This document shows positions 8,829 to 15,567 of a stretch of 64,000 bases of DNA, one piece after another. Every line of letters starts with the position of its first letter. The stretch's first letter is position 1. The DNA is from JAJDGF01 sp031549325 (GTDB taxonomy: Bacteria; Bacillota; Clostridia; Christensenellales; Aristaeellaceae). The notes beneath the pieces were generated by a model. That model was not told where the DNA came from and did not search any database. It was given only the letters and a program-made list of their open reading frames with translations. The DNA is taken from positions 17,801 to 81,800 of the forward strand of contig JAVBQA010000008.1 of assembly GCA_031549325.1 (NCBI GenBank), given 5' to 3'. The position numbers and the translations under genes are program-made.

Positions 8829-8862
8829 TGACGCGGTGATGTCAGGATATCGGGCGTATACT
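8829..8862 (+). promoter_or_regulatory. Operator-like palindrome and promoter of the zinc-ribbon gene
   Basis: TGACG-N6-TGTCA (8829-8844) is an inverted repeat lying over the expected -35 position of a -10 TATACT (8857-8862). The -35 itself (CGGTGA) is poor. A second inverted pair, GGTGATGTC (8835-8843) and GATATCACC (8866-8874), brackets the -10. A site for the WYL regulator directly upstream is the simplest reading. Confidence 0.5.
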
Positions 8863-8896
8863 GGGGATATCACCAGAACGAAAGGGGATACCACAC

Positions 8897-9157
8897 ATGC
8901 CAGATCAGAAGTTTTGTCAGAGCTGCTCAATGCCGATGGAGAGCGAGGAGCAGTATGGCGCCGAGGCCGACGGCAGCAAGAGCGCGGATTATTGCAGCTA
9001 CTGCTATGCGAACGGTGCGTTCACGGCCGACATGACGATGGAGCAGATGGTGGATTTCTGCGTGCCCTACATGAAGGACGACTTCAAAAATCCCGAGGAA
9101 GCCAAGGCCAGCCTGATGCAATTCTTCCCCAAACTCAAGCGCTGGGCTGTGCAATGA
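8897..9157 (+). CDS. Small zinc-ribbon domain protein
   Basis: 86 residues. 'FCQSCSMPM' and 'YCSYCYANG' provide two CxxC pairs for one zinc, followed by a helical tail ('MEQMVDFCVPYMKDD'). It matches the 'putative zinc ribbon' family often found beside YafY/WYL regulators. Biochemical role unknown. The ATG at 8897 follows AAAGGGG. It has its own promoter with an operator-like palindrome and its own terminator, so it is probably a single-gene unit controlled by the upstream regulator. Confidence 0.85.
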   Translation: MPDQKFCQSCSMPMESEEQYGAEADGSKSADYCSYCYANGAFTADMTMEQMVDFCVPYMKDDFKNPEEAKASLMQFFPKLKRWAVQ

Positions 9158-9167
9158 CCGATGAAAG

Positions 9168-9192
9168 TGCCGCCGGAAAGGCGGCATTTTTT
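9168..9192 (+). terminator. Rho-independent terminator of the zinc-ribbon gene
   Basis: Stem TGCCGCC / GGCGGCA with a GGAAA loop, followed by TTTTTTG. Confidence 0.95.
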
Positions 9193-9316
9193 GTTTTGCT
9201 TGCGGTTCATGAATGCGAATAATGGCCGCGAGCGACGCTTATGTCAGTTGCGCGAGAGAAGATCTACAAACGCCCGATGCGCGTCTCGAAAGGGGCAATC
9301 CAGGGTGCGCTCCGGG

Positions 9317-10387
9317 CTAATCATTCTTAGTATCTCCCCTCAGCGTCACAGACTTAGCGGCCAACCGCTTGCGCTCATCGCTCATGGCGGCGTAATGGCG
9401 CCGCGTCGTGTTTACATCCGAATGGCCAAGCACTTCAGCCACCAGATAAATGTCGCCGGTTTCCTGATATAGATGTGTGCCATAGGTCGAGCGCAGCTTG
9501 TGAGGGCTCATGCGCTTTTTCAGCGGTGCGGCTTGCAGCGCGTATTTCTTCACCAGGTTTTCCACCGCGCGCACGGTGATGCGCCGCCTTTGAATCGATA
9601 GGAACAACGCGTCCTCATGCCCGAGCAGCGCCTGTTGCTGCTTACGCCAGGCCATGTAACTCTTCATGACCTGGGCGACCTCATCGGGGAAGTACAGGAT
9701 CACCTGATTGCCGCCTTTTCGCGTGACCAGAAAGCTGTTGTTGTCAAAATCCACATCCTGAATGTTGATGCCCACGCACTCGCTGACGCGGATGCCTGTG
9801 CCCAGAAACAATGTGATCATGCACAGGTCGCGCTGCTTTGTGATCTCGTGAAACGCCTTTTGCCGCTCGCTCAGCGCCGCGCCGCCTTCGACCAGATCCA
9901 GCAACCGCGCAACTTCGTCGATCTCAAGCCTCATGATGGGCTTCTCGTGGCGTTTGGGCATGTCCACCAGCACGCTCTCATTGGATGTAATCTTGTGCGT
10001 CTTAAAGAGATACTTGAAGAAACTGCGAAGGGTGGCCAGCTTGCGCTGCTTACCGAGCTCTGAATTCGCATATTCTGTTTCGTTTTCGTTAATATATAGC
10101 GATAGATACTCCAAGTACATTTCAATCTGGTTTGAGTTAATCTTATCTAACTGCTGATATGTCCATTGATCGGCTGAAAAACCACCGAATTCAGGAATCT
10201 CTGAACTCAGAAACGTGAAAAACAGCCGCAGATCCCGCGCGTACGCAAGCCGGGTCAGCACAGATGTGGTCGGCTCAATGCCGCGTATGAATTCTGAACA
10301 GGCTGTCGGCAGGTCTTTGAGCGTCGCGCGGATGAGCAGCGTACGCTCACGGGCGACGCGTTCAGCGTGGGTGATTTCTTTGGGCAT
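9317..10387 (-). CDS. Tyrosine recombinase/integrase (XerC/XerD-like)
   Basis: 356 residues. A SAM-like N-terminal DNA-binding domain (about 25-135) precedes the catalytic domain. The full catalytic set is visible: Arg200 ('GTGIRVSE'), Lys224 ('TRKGG'), His296 and Arg299 ('HKLRS'), His322 ('GHSDV') and nucleophile Tyr332 ('RRHYAAMS'). The ATG at 10387 has TGAGGA 8 bases upstream; the in-frame TTG six bases earlier is too close to it. No phage or conjugation genes flank it, so a Xer-like resolvase or orphan integrase is more likely than a prophage integrase. The N-terminal half and upstream DNA are clearly more AT-rich than the neighbourhood. Confidence 0.9.
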   Translation of the reverse strand: MPKEITHAERVARERTLLIRATLKDLPTACSEFIRGIEPTTSVLTRLAYARDLRLFFTFLSSEIPEFGGFSADQWTYQQLDKINSNQIEMYLEYLSLYINENETEYANSELGKQRKLATLRSFFKYLFKTHKITSNESVLVDMPKRHEKPIMRLEIDEVARLLDLVEGGAALSERQKAFHEITKQRDLCMITLFLGTGIRVSECVGINIQDVDFDNNSFLVTRKGGNQVILYFPDEVAQVMKSYMAWRKQQQALLGHEDALFLSIQRRRITVRAVENLVKKYALQAAPLKKRMSPHKLRSTYGTHLYQETGDIYLVAEVLGHSDVNTTRRHYAAMSDERKRLAAKSVTLRGDTKND

Positions 10388-10683
10388 GAACAATTCCTCA
10401 ATTCAAAACACAGAATTGCGCCAGAACCAACGCATGGGAAACGGATAAACAAAATACACACGGACGAAAAAATCTGAATGCGACTTACACAATGGCAGGA
10501 TCAATACATTGTCGTGGAAGCATGTTTCAGTATAGCTCCGGTTAGAAAGCCATAAGTCAAGTATAAAATGGTCGAGCGGCCATGTCAAGCAACGTATGGG
10601 TTTCAATGGAATATCTTTTCGTAAAAGCTGTCTTTAGCGAATAGATATAAACGTTTGAATCCGCCTCCCCACGGAGGCTTTGC
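10388..10683. other. AT-rich intergenic region upstream of the recombinase
   Basis: 296 bases with no convincing gene. It is markedly richer in A and T than the rest of the window. It holds an inverted repeat CAATTC-N8-GAATTG (10399-10418) next to the recombinase ribosome site, and a stem GCCTCC-CCAC-GGAGGC (10663-10678) just after the pyrophosphohydrolase stop that may end that transcript. I see no tRNA, no dif-like site and no clear attachment duplication. Confidence 0.6.
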
Positions 10684-11004
10684 TCATTCGTCCCAAGAGT
10701 CCATCAGATAAATCTTCTCCGCGAAAACGCCATTACGCTCGGCCTTGGCCATACGAGCGCGCTCCAGTTCGTCCAGCGTATATCCTCGCGCCACAGTGAT
10801 CGCGTGCAGTATTTCGAGAACGTCAGCCAGTTCCTCGATGGAATGGCTTTCGCGGTATTCGCGCACTTCCTCGTTGAGTTTTTCGTCCAGCTTCTCCAGG
10901 TATTCGGCCTCGGACAACACGCGCGTGACGCAGCGCCGACCGCTCATCCGGATGATTTCAGGAATTCGGTCGCGCACCAGCTTGTCGTGGCTAGTCATGC
11001 GCAT
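10684..11004 (-). CDS. MazG-like nucleoside triphosphate pyrophosphohydrolase (COG4997 type)
   Basis: 106 residues. It has 'KLVRDRIPEII' at the N-terminus and the metal-binding helices 'KLNEEVREYRES' and 'IEELADVLEIL' (E-x-x-E and E-x-x-D), the signature of all-alpha NTP pyrophosphatases that remove non-canonical or excess nucleotides. Several ATGs cluster at 11010, 11004 and 10998; 11004 has GGGGAG 10 bases upstream. All overlap the end of the preceding Cys-rich gene, so the two are coupled and share its LexA-controlled promoter. A house-cleaning role during DNA damage is inferred from that. Confidence 0.85.
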   Translation of the reverse strand: MRMTSHDKLVRDRIPEIIRMSGRRCVTRVLSEAEYLEKLDEKLNEEVREYRESHSIEELADVLEILHAITVARGYTLDELERARMAKAERNGVFAEKIYLMDSWDE

Positions 11005-11179
11005 CGCCATCCATCTCCCCATCGATCACCTCGTCGATCTCAATGGCAAGATAGTCCGCGTCGCTCTTGACACAGCGCATACAGTTGTCACAGGTTTTTT
11101 CCGGGTTCAGATCACAGCGCGAACACTCTCCGCACTCATTGCACAACCGTTCCCCATCGAGCACGCAAATCCTCGCCAT
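10991..11179 (-). CDS. Cysteine-rich mini-protein, probable metal binding
   Basis: 62 residues. Nine cysteines lie in the first 40 residues: 'ICVLDGERLCNECGECSRC', then 'DLNPEKTCDNCMRC'. The CxxCGxCxxC...CxxCxxC pattern suggests zinc or iron-sulfur binding; the last 20 residues are acidic. It is reminiscent of small conserved Clostridia proteins, but I know no function. The ATG at 11179 follows GGAGGG. It is transcribed divergently from lexA, from a promoter with a LexA box in its spacer, and overlaps the pyrophosphohydrolase gene downstream. Confidence 0.85.
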   Translation of the reverse strand: MARICVLDGERLCNECGECSRCDLNPEKTCDNCMRCVKSDADYLAIEIDEVIDGEMDGDAHD

Positions 11180-11203
11180 CCGAATCCCTCCGTTCTTTGA
11201 TCC

Positions 11204-11232
11204 ATTATATCAGAACAAATGTTCTCAGTCAA
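11204..11232 (-). promoter_or_regulatory. Promoter of the Cys-rich protein/pyrophosphohydrolase pair
   Basis: Read on the minus strand: -35 TTGACT (11232-11227), 17-base spacer, -10 TATAAT (11209-11204). A perfect LexA palindrome fills almost the whole spacer. Confidence 0.85.
11212..11225. promoter_or_regulatory. LexA (SOS) box 1
   Basis: AGAACAAATGTTCT, a perfect palindrome matching the Gram-positive SOS box core GAAC-N4-GTTC. It lies between the -35 and -10 of the minus-strand promoter, so LexA binding should block that transcript directly. Confidence 0.9.
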
Positions 11233-11255
11233 GATGGATTCTCGTTGGATTCTAT

Positions 11256-11269
11256 CGAACTAATGTTTG
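11256..11269. promoter_or_regulatory. LexA (SOS) box 2
   Basis: CGAACTAATGTTTG matches CGAAC-N4-GTTCG with one change. It overlaps the -35 of the lexA promoter. Confidence 0.85.
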
Positions 11270-11295
11270 ATCTTCTGCTTTACTTGTGATATAAT
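11267..11295 (+). promoter_or_regulatory. lexA promoter
   Basis: -35 TTGATC (11267-11272), 17-base spacer, -10 TATAAT (11290-11295). It is flanked by LexA boxes, as expected for autoregulation. Confidence 0.85.
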
Positions 11296-11301
11296 AGAAA
11301 C

Positions 11302-11315
11302 AGAACAGACATTCT
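11302..11315. promoter_or_regulatory. Possible LexA (SOS) box 3
   Basis: AGAACAGACATTCT has GAAC-N4-ATTC, one mismatch in the right half. It sits at the start point of the lexA transcript. Confidence 0.5.
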
Positions 11316-11334
11316 ACCAAGGAGTGTGTGGCGT

Positions 11335-11937
11335 ATGCGCGATCGCGGCATAGAGAGTCAAAACCGCATTTTGGACTATATCAAGCAGGAAATCCAATTG
11401 AAGGGCTATCCGCCGTCTGTGCGTGAGATCTGCGACGCGGTGCACCTGAAATCCACGTCCACCGTGCATGGGCACCTGCTGGAGCTGGAAAAGCGCGGGC
11501 TGATCCGGCGCGATTCCACAAAACCCCGCGCCATGGAGGTGCTGGACAATCCGCTGTCCCGCGGGCGCAGCGTGCCGCTCCTGGGGCGCGTCACGGCGGG
11601 CGTGCCGATTCTGGCCGAAGAGAATATCGAGGATTATATGGTGCTCCCCCAAGACTTGCTGGGCAAAGACGACGTGTTTGCGCTGCGTGTCGAGGGCGAA
11701 AGCATGATCAACGCCGGCATCCTGGACGGAGACTTTGTGATTGTGCGCGAGCAGGATGTGGCTGAGAACGGCGAAATTGTGGTGGCCATGATCGAGGATG
11801 AGGCCACTGTGAAGCGCTTCTATAAGGAAAAGAGCCATTTCCGGCTGCAGCCAGAGAACAATCACATGGAGCCAATCTACGCAGACGACGTCAGCGTGCT
11901 GGGCAAGGTGATCGCTCTGGTGCGCCGATTCGACTGA
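11335..11937 (+). CDS. lexA: SOS repressor LexA
   Basis: 200 residues. N-terminal winged helix ('GYPPSVREICDAVHLKST') and C-terminal S24 peptidase. The self-cleavage site is Ala-Gly in 'GRVTAGVP'; catalytic Ser is in 'VEGESMINAGI' and Lys in 'EATVKRFY'. RecA filaments on single-stranded DNA trigger cleavage and de-repress the SOS genes. The ATG at 11335 has AAGGAG 10 bases upstream; the GTG at 11326 touches the ribosome site and is rejected. It is autoregulated by two or three boxes and is divergent from the Cys-rich protein gene. Confidence 0.97.
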   Translation: MRDRGIESQNRILDYIKQEIQLKGYPPSVREICDAVHLKSTSTVHGHLLELEKRGLIRRDSTKPRAMEVLDNPLSRGRSVPLLGRVTAGVPILAEENIEDYMVLPQDLLGKDDVFALRVEGESMINAGILDGDFVIVREQDVAENGEIVVAMIEDEATVKRFYKEKSHFRLQPENNHMEPIYADDVSVLGKVIALVRRFD

Positions 11938-11942
11938 ATCAG

Positions 11943-11971
11943 AAAGCGCCGCTGATCGCGGCGCTTTTTTT
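11943..11971 (+). terminator. Rho-independent terminator of lexA
   Basis: Stem AGCGCCGC / GCGGCGCT with a 5-base loop, followed by seven T residues. Confidence 0.93.
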
Positions 11972-11984
11972 GCGATGATGCCTG

Positions 11985-12710
11985 TTACGAAACCACCAGG
12001 CGCCCCCGGAGCCTTGCGATGTCGGCATCCGTTATCCCGTTTGCGCGCAGATACGCTTCCGGACCGCCATGTTTTTCGTGCAAATGCCCGATCAGCATCC
12101 ACATGTTTTCCGGGTCGGATTTGGCCAGATACTGAGGCATGTCCGGGTTGTCGCTGAGGTAGCTGCCCATGATGTGCTGGCCGAGGTACGTCATGCTGAC
12201 CTGATAGTCGGCCACCACGTCGCTCTCTGAAACGCCCAGCAACAGCAGCAGCAGCGCACACACGATGCCGGTGCGGTCCTTCCCCGCCATGCAGTGCACA
12301 ACGCTCATGCCTCGGGCGTCGGCGATCACGCGCAGCATGTCTGCGTATTGGCGCGCGTTGGCATCGGCCATCATCAGATACATCTCGCCCATGCACGTGA
12401 AGTCGCGAGGTGAGAACTGAAACTCGTCGTTCTCGTGATCCAGCGTGACGGTGTGCAGATGAACGGAAGAATGGTTCAGATAATCGTTCGGAAACGCCTT
12501 GCGCTCGCCGAAACTGCGCAGGTCGATCACGTCGGTCAGTCCGCGCTCGACAAGCAGCTGAATCTCTCCACCCGTCAGCCCCACCAGCTGATCGGCGCGA
12601 AGCACCACACCGAAACGGGTTACGCCGCCATCGCAAGCATAGCCACCCAGATCCCGCATGTTGTTGACCGCCTTGGATGCCCAAACCCAGCGTCGAAGTG
12701 CGTTGTTCAT
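11985..12710 (-). CDS. Tyrosine-protein phosphatase (Y_phosphatase3 family)
   Basis: 241 residues. The N-terminal 'NNMRDLGGY' and 'VVLRADQL' motifs and the P-loop 'VHCMAGKDRTG' (catalytic Cys, Arg) define the family of atypical dual-specificity/phosphoinositide-like phosphatases. Cytoplasmic; no signal peptide. The ATG at 12710 overlaps the miaA stop (ATGA), making it the last gene of the long miaB-mutSL-miaA run. Substrate unknown. Confidence 0.88.
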   Translation of the reverse strand: MNNALRRWVWASKAVNNMRDLGGYACDGGVTRFGVVLRADQLVGLTGGEIQLLVERGLTDVIDLRSFGERKAFPNDYLNHSSVHLHTVTLDHENDEFQFSPRDFTCMGEMYLMMADANARQYADMLRVIADARGMSVVHCMAGKDRTGIVCALLLLLLGVSESDVVADYQVSMTYLGQHIMGSYLSDNPDMPQYLAKSDPENMWMLIGHLHEKHGGPEAYLRANGITDADIARLRGRLVVS

Positions 12711-13627
12711 CGCGTTTTACCCTCCAAATTGTTGATGATTTCATCAGTGATTTCTGATATGCTCCTGTCTTCGGCGGAAACCCAGCAAACCCGCGCGTCC
12801 TGCGTGAACCAGGTGAGCTGGCGTTTCGCATAGTTGCGCGTGGCCTGTTTCAAAAGAGAGACGGCTTCATCCATAGAGATCGCACCGGAAAGCGCCTGCG
12901 CGATTTCTTTGTAGCCGATGGCCTGCATGGCCGTGGAACCGATCGAAAGCCCATTGTTCAGCAGGTTTTTCACCTCGTTTACGAGACCTGCGCCGATCAT
13001 TTCATCCACGCGCGCGTCGATCCGAGCGTACAGCCGCTCACGCGGCCAGCTGAGCGCGAACAGCCGCGCCGGATAATCAGCGGGCCTCGCCTGATCCAAT
13101 GACATCTGCTCGGTCAGCGTCTTGCCCGTGAGTTTATATACCTCGATCGCTCGCACGACGCGGCGCGTGTCATTCATATGCAGACGCGCCGCGGATGCCG
13201 GATCGATCCCGGCGAGCATGTCGTGGAGCGTTTTCCTGGGCAGCTGCTCCAGCTCGGCGCGCAGCGCATCATCGCCCTTTATGGAAAACCCCAACGGCTT
13301 GGTCAGCGCGTTGATGTACAGCCCGGTGCCGCCGCACAGCACCGGTTGAACACCTTGTTCGAATCGCTGATCGATCAGTGGCAGTACCAGCTCGCGATAG
13401 CGCGCCGCCGAGCAGGCCTCCCCCGGCTCCAGCACATCCAGCATGAGGTGTGGGATCCCGCGCATTTCGCCCTCCGTTGGCTTGGCGGTGCCGATGTCCA
13501 TGCCGCGATACAGCTGCATCGAGTCACACGAAACCACGGCGCCACCGACGCGCCGGCAAAGATCTACAGCGCATGCGGATTTGCCGGAAGCGGTGGGCCC
13601 GCACAGCACGATCAGCTTTCTCTCCAA
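12707..13627 (-). CDS. miaA: tRNA dimethylallyltransferase MiaA
   Basis: 306 residues. P-loop 'GPTASGKSACAVDL', 'SCDSMQLYRGMDIGTAKP' and 'HLMLDVLEP' are the family signatures; 'GGTGLYINAL' follows. It transfers a dimethylallyl group to A37 of tRNAs reading UNN codons, the substrate for MiaB in the same gene run. The start is a TTG at 13627 (no in-frame ATG fits), with GGAGG 11 bases upstream. The stop overlaps the phosphatase start. Gene order mutS-mutL-miaA is common in Firmicutes. Confidence 0.96.
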   Translation of the reverse strand: MERKLIVLCGPTASGKSACAVDLCRRVGGAVVSCDSMQLYRGMDIGTAKPTEGEMRGIPHLMLDVLEPGEACSAARYRELVLPLIDQRFEQGVQPVLCGGTGLYINALTKPLGFSIKGDDALRAELEQLPRKTLHDMLAGIDPASAARLHMNDTRRVVRAIEVYKLTGKTLTEQMSLDQARPADYPARLFALSWPRERLYARIDARVDEMIGAGLVNEVKNLLNNGLSIGSTAMQAIGYKEIAQALSGAISMDEAVSLLKQATRNYAKRQLTWFTQDARVCWVSAEDRSISEITDEIINNLEGKTR

Positions 13628-13644
13628 TGGAATGCATTCCTCCG

Positions 13645-15549
13645 TCAGCGCCTGAACGAGCGCTCAATCTCGGCCTTGGTTATCTTCTTTAGCACCGGTC
13701 GCCCATGCGGGCAGGTGGGCGGCGCGCCGCTCTTCATCATGTCGTTGATCAGGGATAGGATCTCCTCTTCGTTAAGACGATCCCCCGCTTTCACGGCACG
13801 CTTGCAGGCGTACTTGATGATGTCGGTGCGCCGCCGCTCAAAGGTGGCCGTCTTCAGCTGATCGAGCTGGTCAAGCATGGATAGGAACAGCGGCGTCAGC
13901 TCAGACTTTCCCAGCGAAAACGGCACTGAACGCAGCTGAATGTCCTGTTCTCCAAAGGGCTCCACCTCAAATCCCAGCTCAAACAGCAGCGTTTGGTTGT
14001 CGATCAGCAGATCTTGTTCACGCTTGCTGATGTGAATCACCAGAGGCGTCAGTAGCTGCTGGGCACAGTTGCCAGTGTCGATCATCGAAAGGTATTTCTC
14101 GTACAGCAGCCGCTCATGGGCGGCATGCTGATCGATGATCAGCACCGCCTTGTCCAATTCAACAAACACATAGGTGTTGAACGCGACGCCGATGATCTTG
14201 AGTGCCGGTTCCTCTTTGGGCGCGTGTTCCGATCCAGAAGCCCCGGGTTGTTCCGTTCCACTTGGCATCATCACGCGCGGCATGGGAGGCGCATAGCTCT
14301 CCCTCAGCGTTTGACCGCTTCGGTCGGGCAGAGTCTGGACGATGTACTGAATCTGCTCGGGTTCCTGGACTGAAACGACAGTTTCTTTAGAAGAGACTTT
14401 GGTCTCTTCTTCCTCCATCTCGACAAATTGGTCATCTTCATAAACCAAAGTCGGTTTTTCTAGTACCGGAGTCGGTTTCTGTAAACTCATGTCGATAAAC
14501 TGAATGGGTGGCTTCTCGTAGATGGGCTTGCTCTCGTCAAGCAGCTTTTTCACGTTCAGCATGCCGTCTCCAGCCAAAGCGCGCGCAAACAGCGCGTCCG
14601 CGCTGGCCCGCACGGCGGGTTCGTCCCTAAAGCGCACCTCTAGCTTGTTTGGATGCACGTTCACATCCACGGAATTTGGCGGAATGATCAGGTTCAGCGC
14701 ACAGATCGGGGACATACCAATCATCACGCGCCCCTTGCACGCCTCTTCCAGCGCATGCGTCAGCAGTTGGCAGCGCACCAGTCTGCCATTGATGAAGAAG
14801 CTCTGCTCGGAGCGGTTGGCGCGTGCGCAGTCCCCCACGCCGATCAGCCCGTGGATGCGTAGCGAGCCCTCGGCCTCATCCATCTGCAGCATTTCTGAAG
14901 CCGTCTCGCGGCCATATACCGCAAGCGCAGCATGCACGATGCTGCCGTCGCCATAACTGTGGCACAGCGTCTTGCCGTTGTTGATAAGACGCATGGCCAC
15001 CTTGGGATTGCCCAAAATCAGCTTGGATACCAGCTCGTTGATCAGGCCCATCTCGTAGCTGGGCTTTTTCAGGAACGCCTTGCGCACCGGGGTGTTGAAG
15101 AAGATATCGCGCATCACGATGGTGGTGCCCTCCGGACAGCCCACCTCTGTGGCGTCCATGAAATGCCCACCTTCCACACGCACGCGCACGCCGGTATCGC
15201 TACCCTGCTGCCGGGTAGTCATCTCGACCTTTGAAACTGCCGATATGGATGGCAGCGCCTCGCCGCGAAACCCCAGCGTCAGGATGTTCGTCAGCTCATC
15301 TCCGCTCTTCAGCTTGGAGGTTGCATGGTTCTCAAACGCTAGTCTCGCCTCGTTGGGCGCGATGCCGCAGCCGTTGTCGGTCACGCGCAGATACTCGATT
15401 CCGCCATCTCGGATCTCGATGGTGATCGAGGTCGCACCAGCATCCAGAGAGTTCTCGATCAGCTCCTTTGCGATGGACATTGGACGTTCCACCACCTCGC
15501 CGGCGGCGATGCGCCCGATGGTTGCGGCGTCCAGAATGCGAATGGGCAT
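13645..15549 (-). CDS. mutL: DNA mismatch repair protein MutL (endonuclease type)
   Basis: 634 residues. The GHKL ATPase has 'ELIENSLDAGA', 'DNGCGI' and 'GFRGEALPSI'. The C-terminal domain carries the nicking-endonuclease motif 'DQHAAHERLLYEKY' plus 'CPHGRP' near the end, so it belongs to the MutH-less type that nicks the new strand itself. The middle linker (about 340-440) is rich in Glu, Pro and Val and looks disordered. The ATG at 15549 follows AGGAGGAG. It lies 18 bases after mutS, co-transcribed. Confidence 0.97.
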   Translation of the reverse strand: MPIRILDAATIGRIAAGEVVERPMSIAKELIENSLDAGATSITIEIRDGGIEYLRVTDNGCGIAPNEARLAFENHATSKLKSGDELTNILTLGFRGEALPSISAVSKVEMTTRQQGSDTGVRVRVEGGHFMDATEVGCPEGTTIVMRDIFFNTPVRKAFLKKPSYEMGLINELVSKLILGNPKVAMRLINNGKTLCHSYGDGSIVHAALAVYGRETASEMLQMDEAEGSLRIHGLIGVGDCARANRSEQSFFINGRLVRCQLLTHALEEACKGRVMIGMSPICALNLIIPPNSVDVNVHPNKLEVRFRDEPAVRASADALFARALAGDGMLNVKKLLDESKPIYEKPPIQFIDMSLQKPTPVLEKPTLVYEDDQFVEMEEEETKVSSKETVVSVQEPEQIQYIVQTLPDRSGQTLRESYAPPMPRVMMPSGTEQPGASGSEHAPKEEPALKIIGVAFNTYVFVELDKAVLIIDQHAAHERLLYEKYLSMIDTGNCAQQLLTPLVIHISKREQDLLIDNQTLLFELGFEVEPFGEQDIQLRSVPFSLGKSELTPLFLSMLDQLDQLKTATFERRRTDIIKYACKRAVKAGDRLNEEEILSLINDMMKSGAPPTCPHGRPVLKKITKAEIERSFRR

Positions 15550-15567
15550 GCTGCACTCCTCCTTTGG

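Noticed and set aside
9317..10683. A prophage or integrative element around the tyrosine recombinase
   Set aside because: No phage, relaxase or toxin-antitoxin genes, no att duplication; housekeeping genes lie on both sides.
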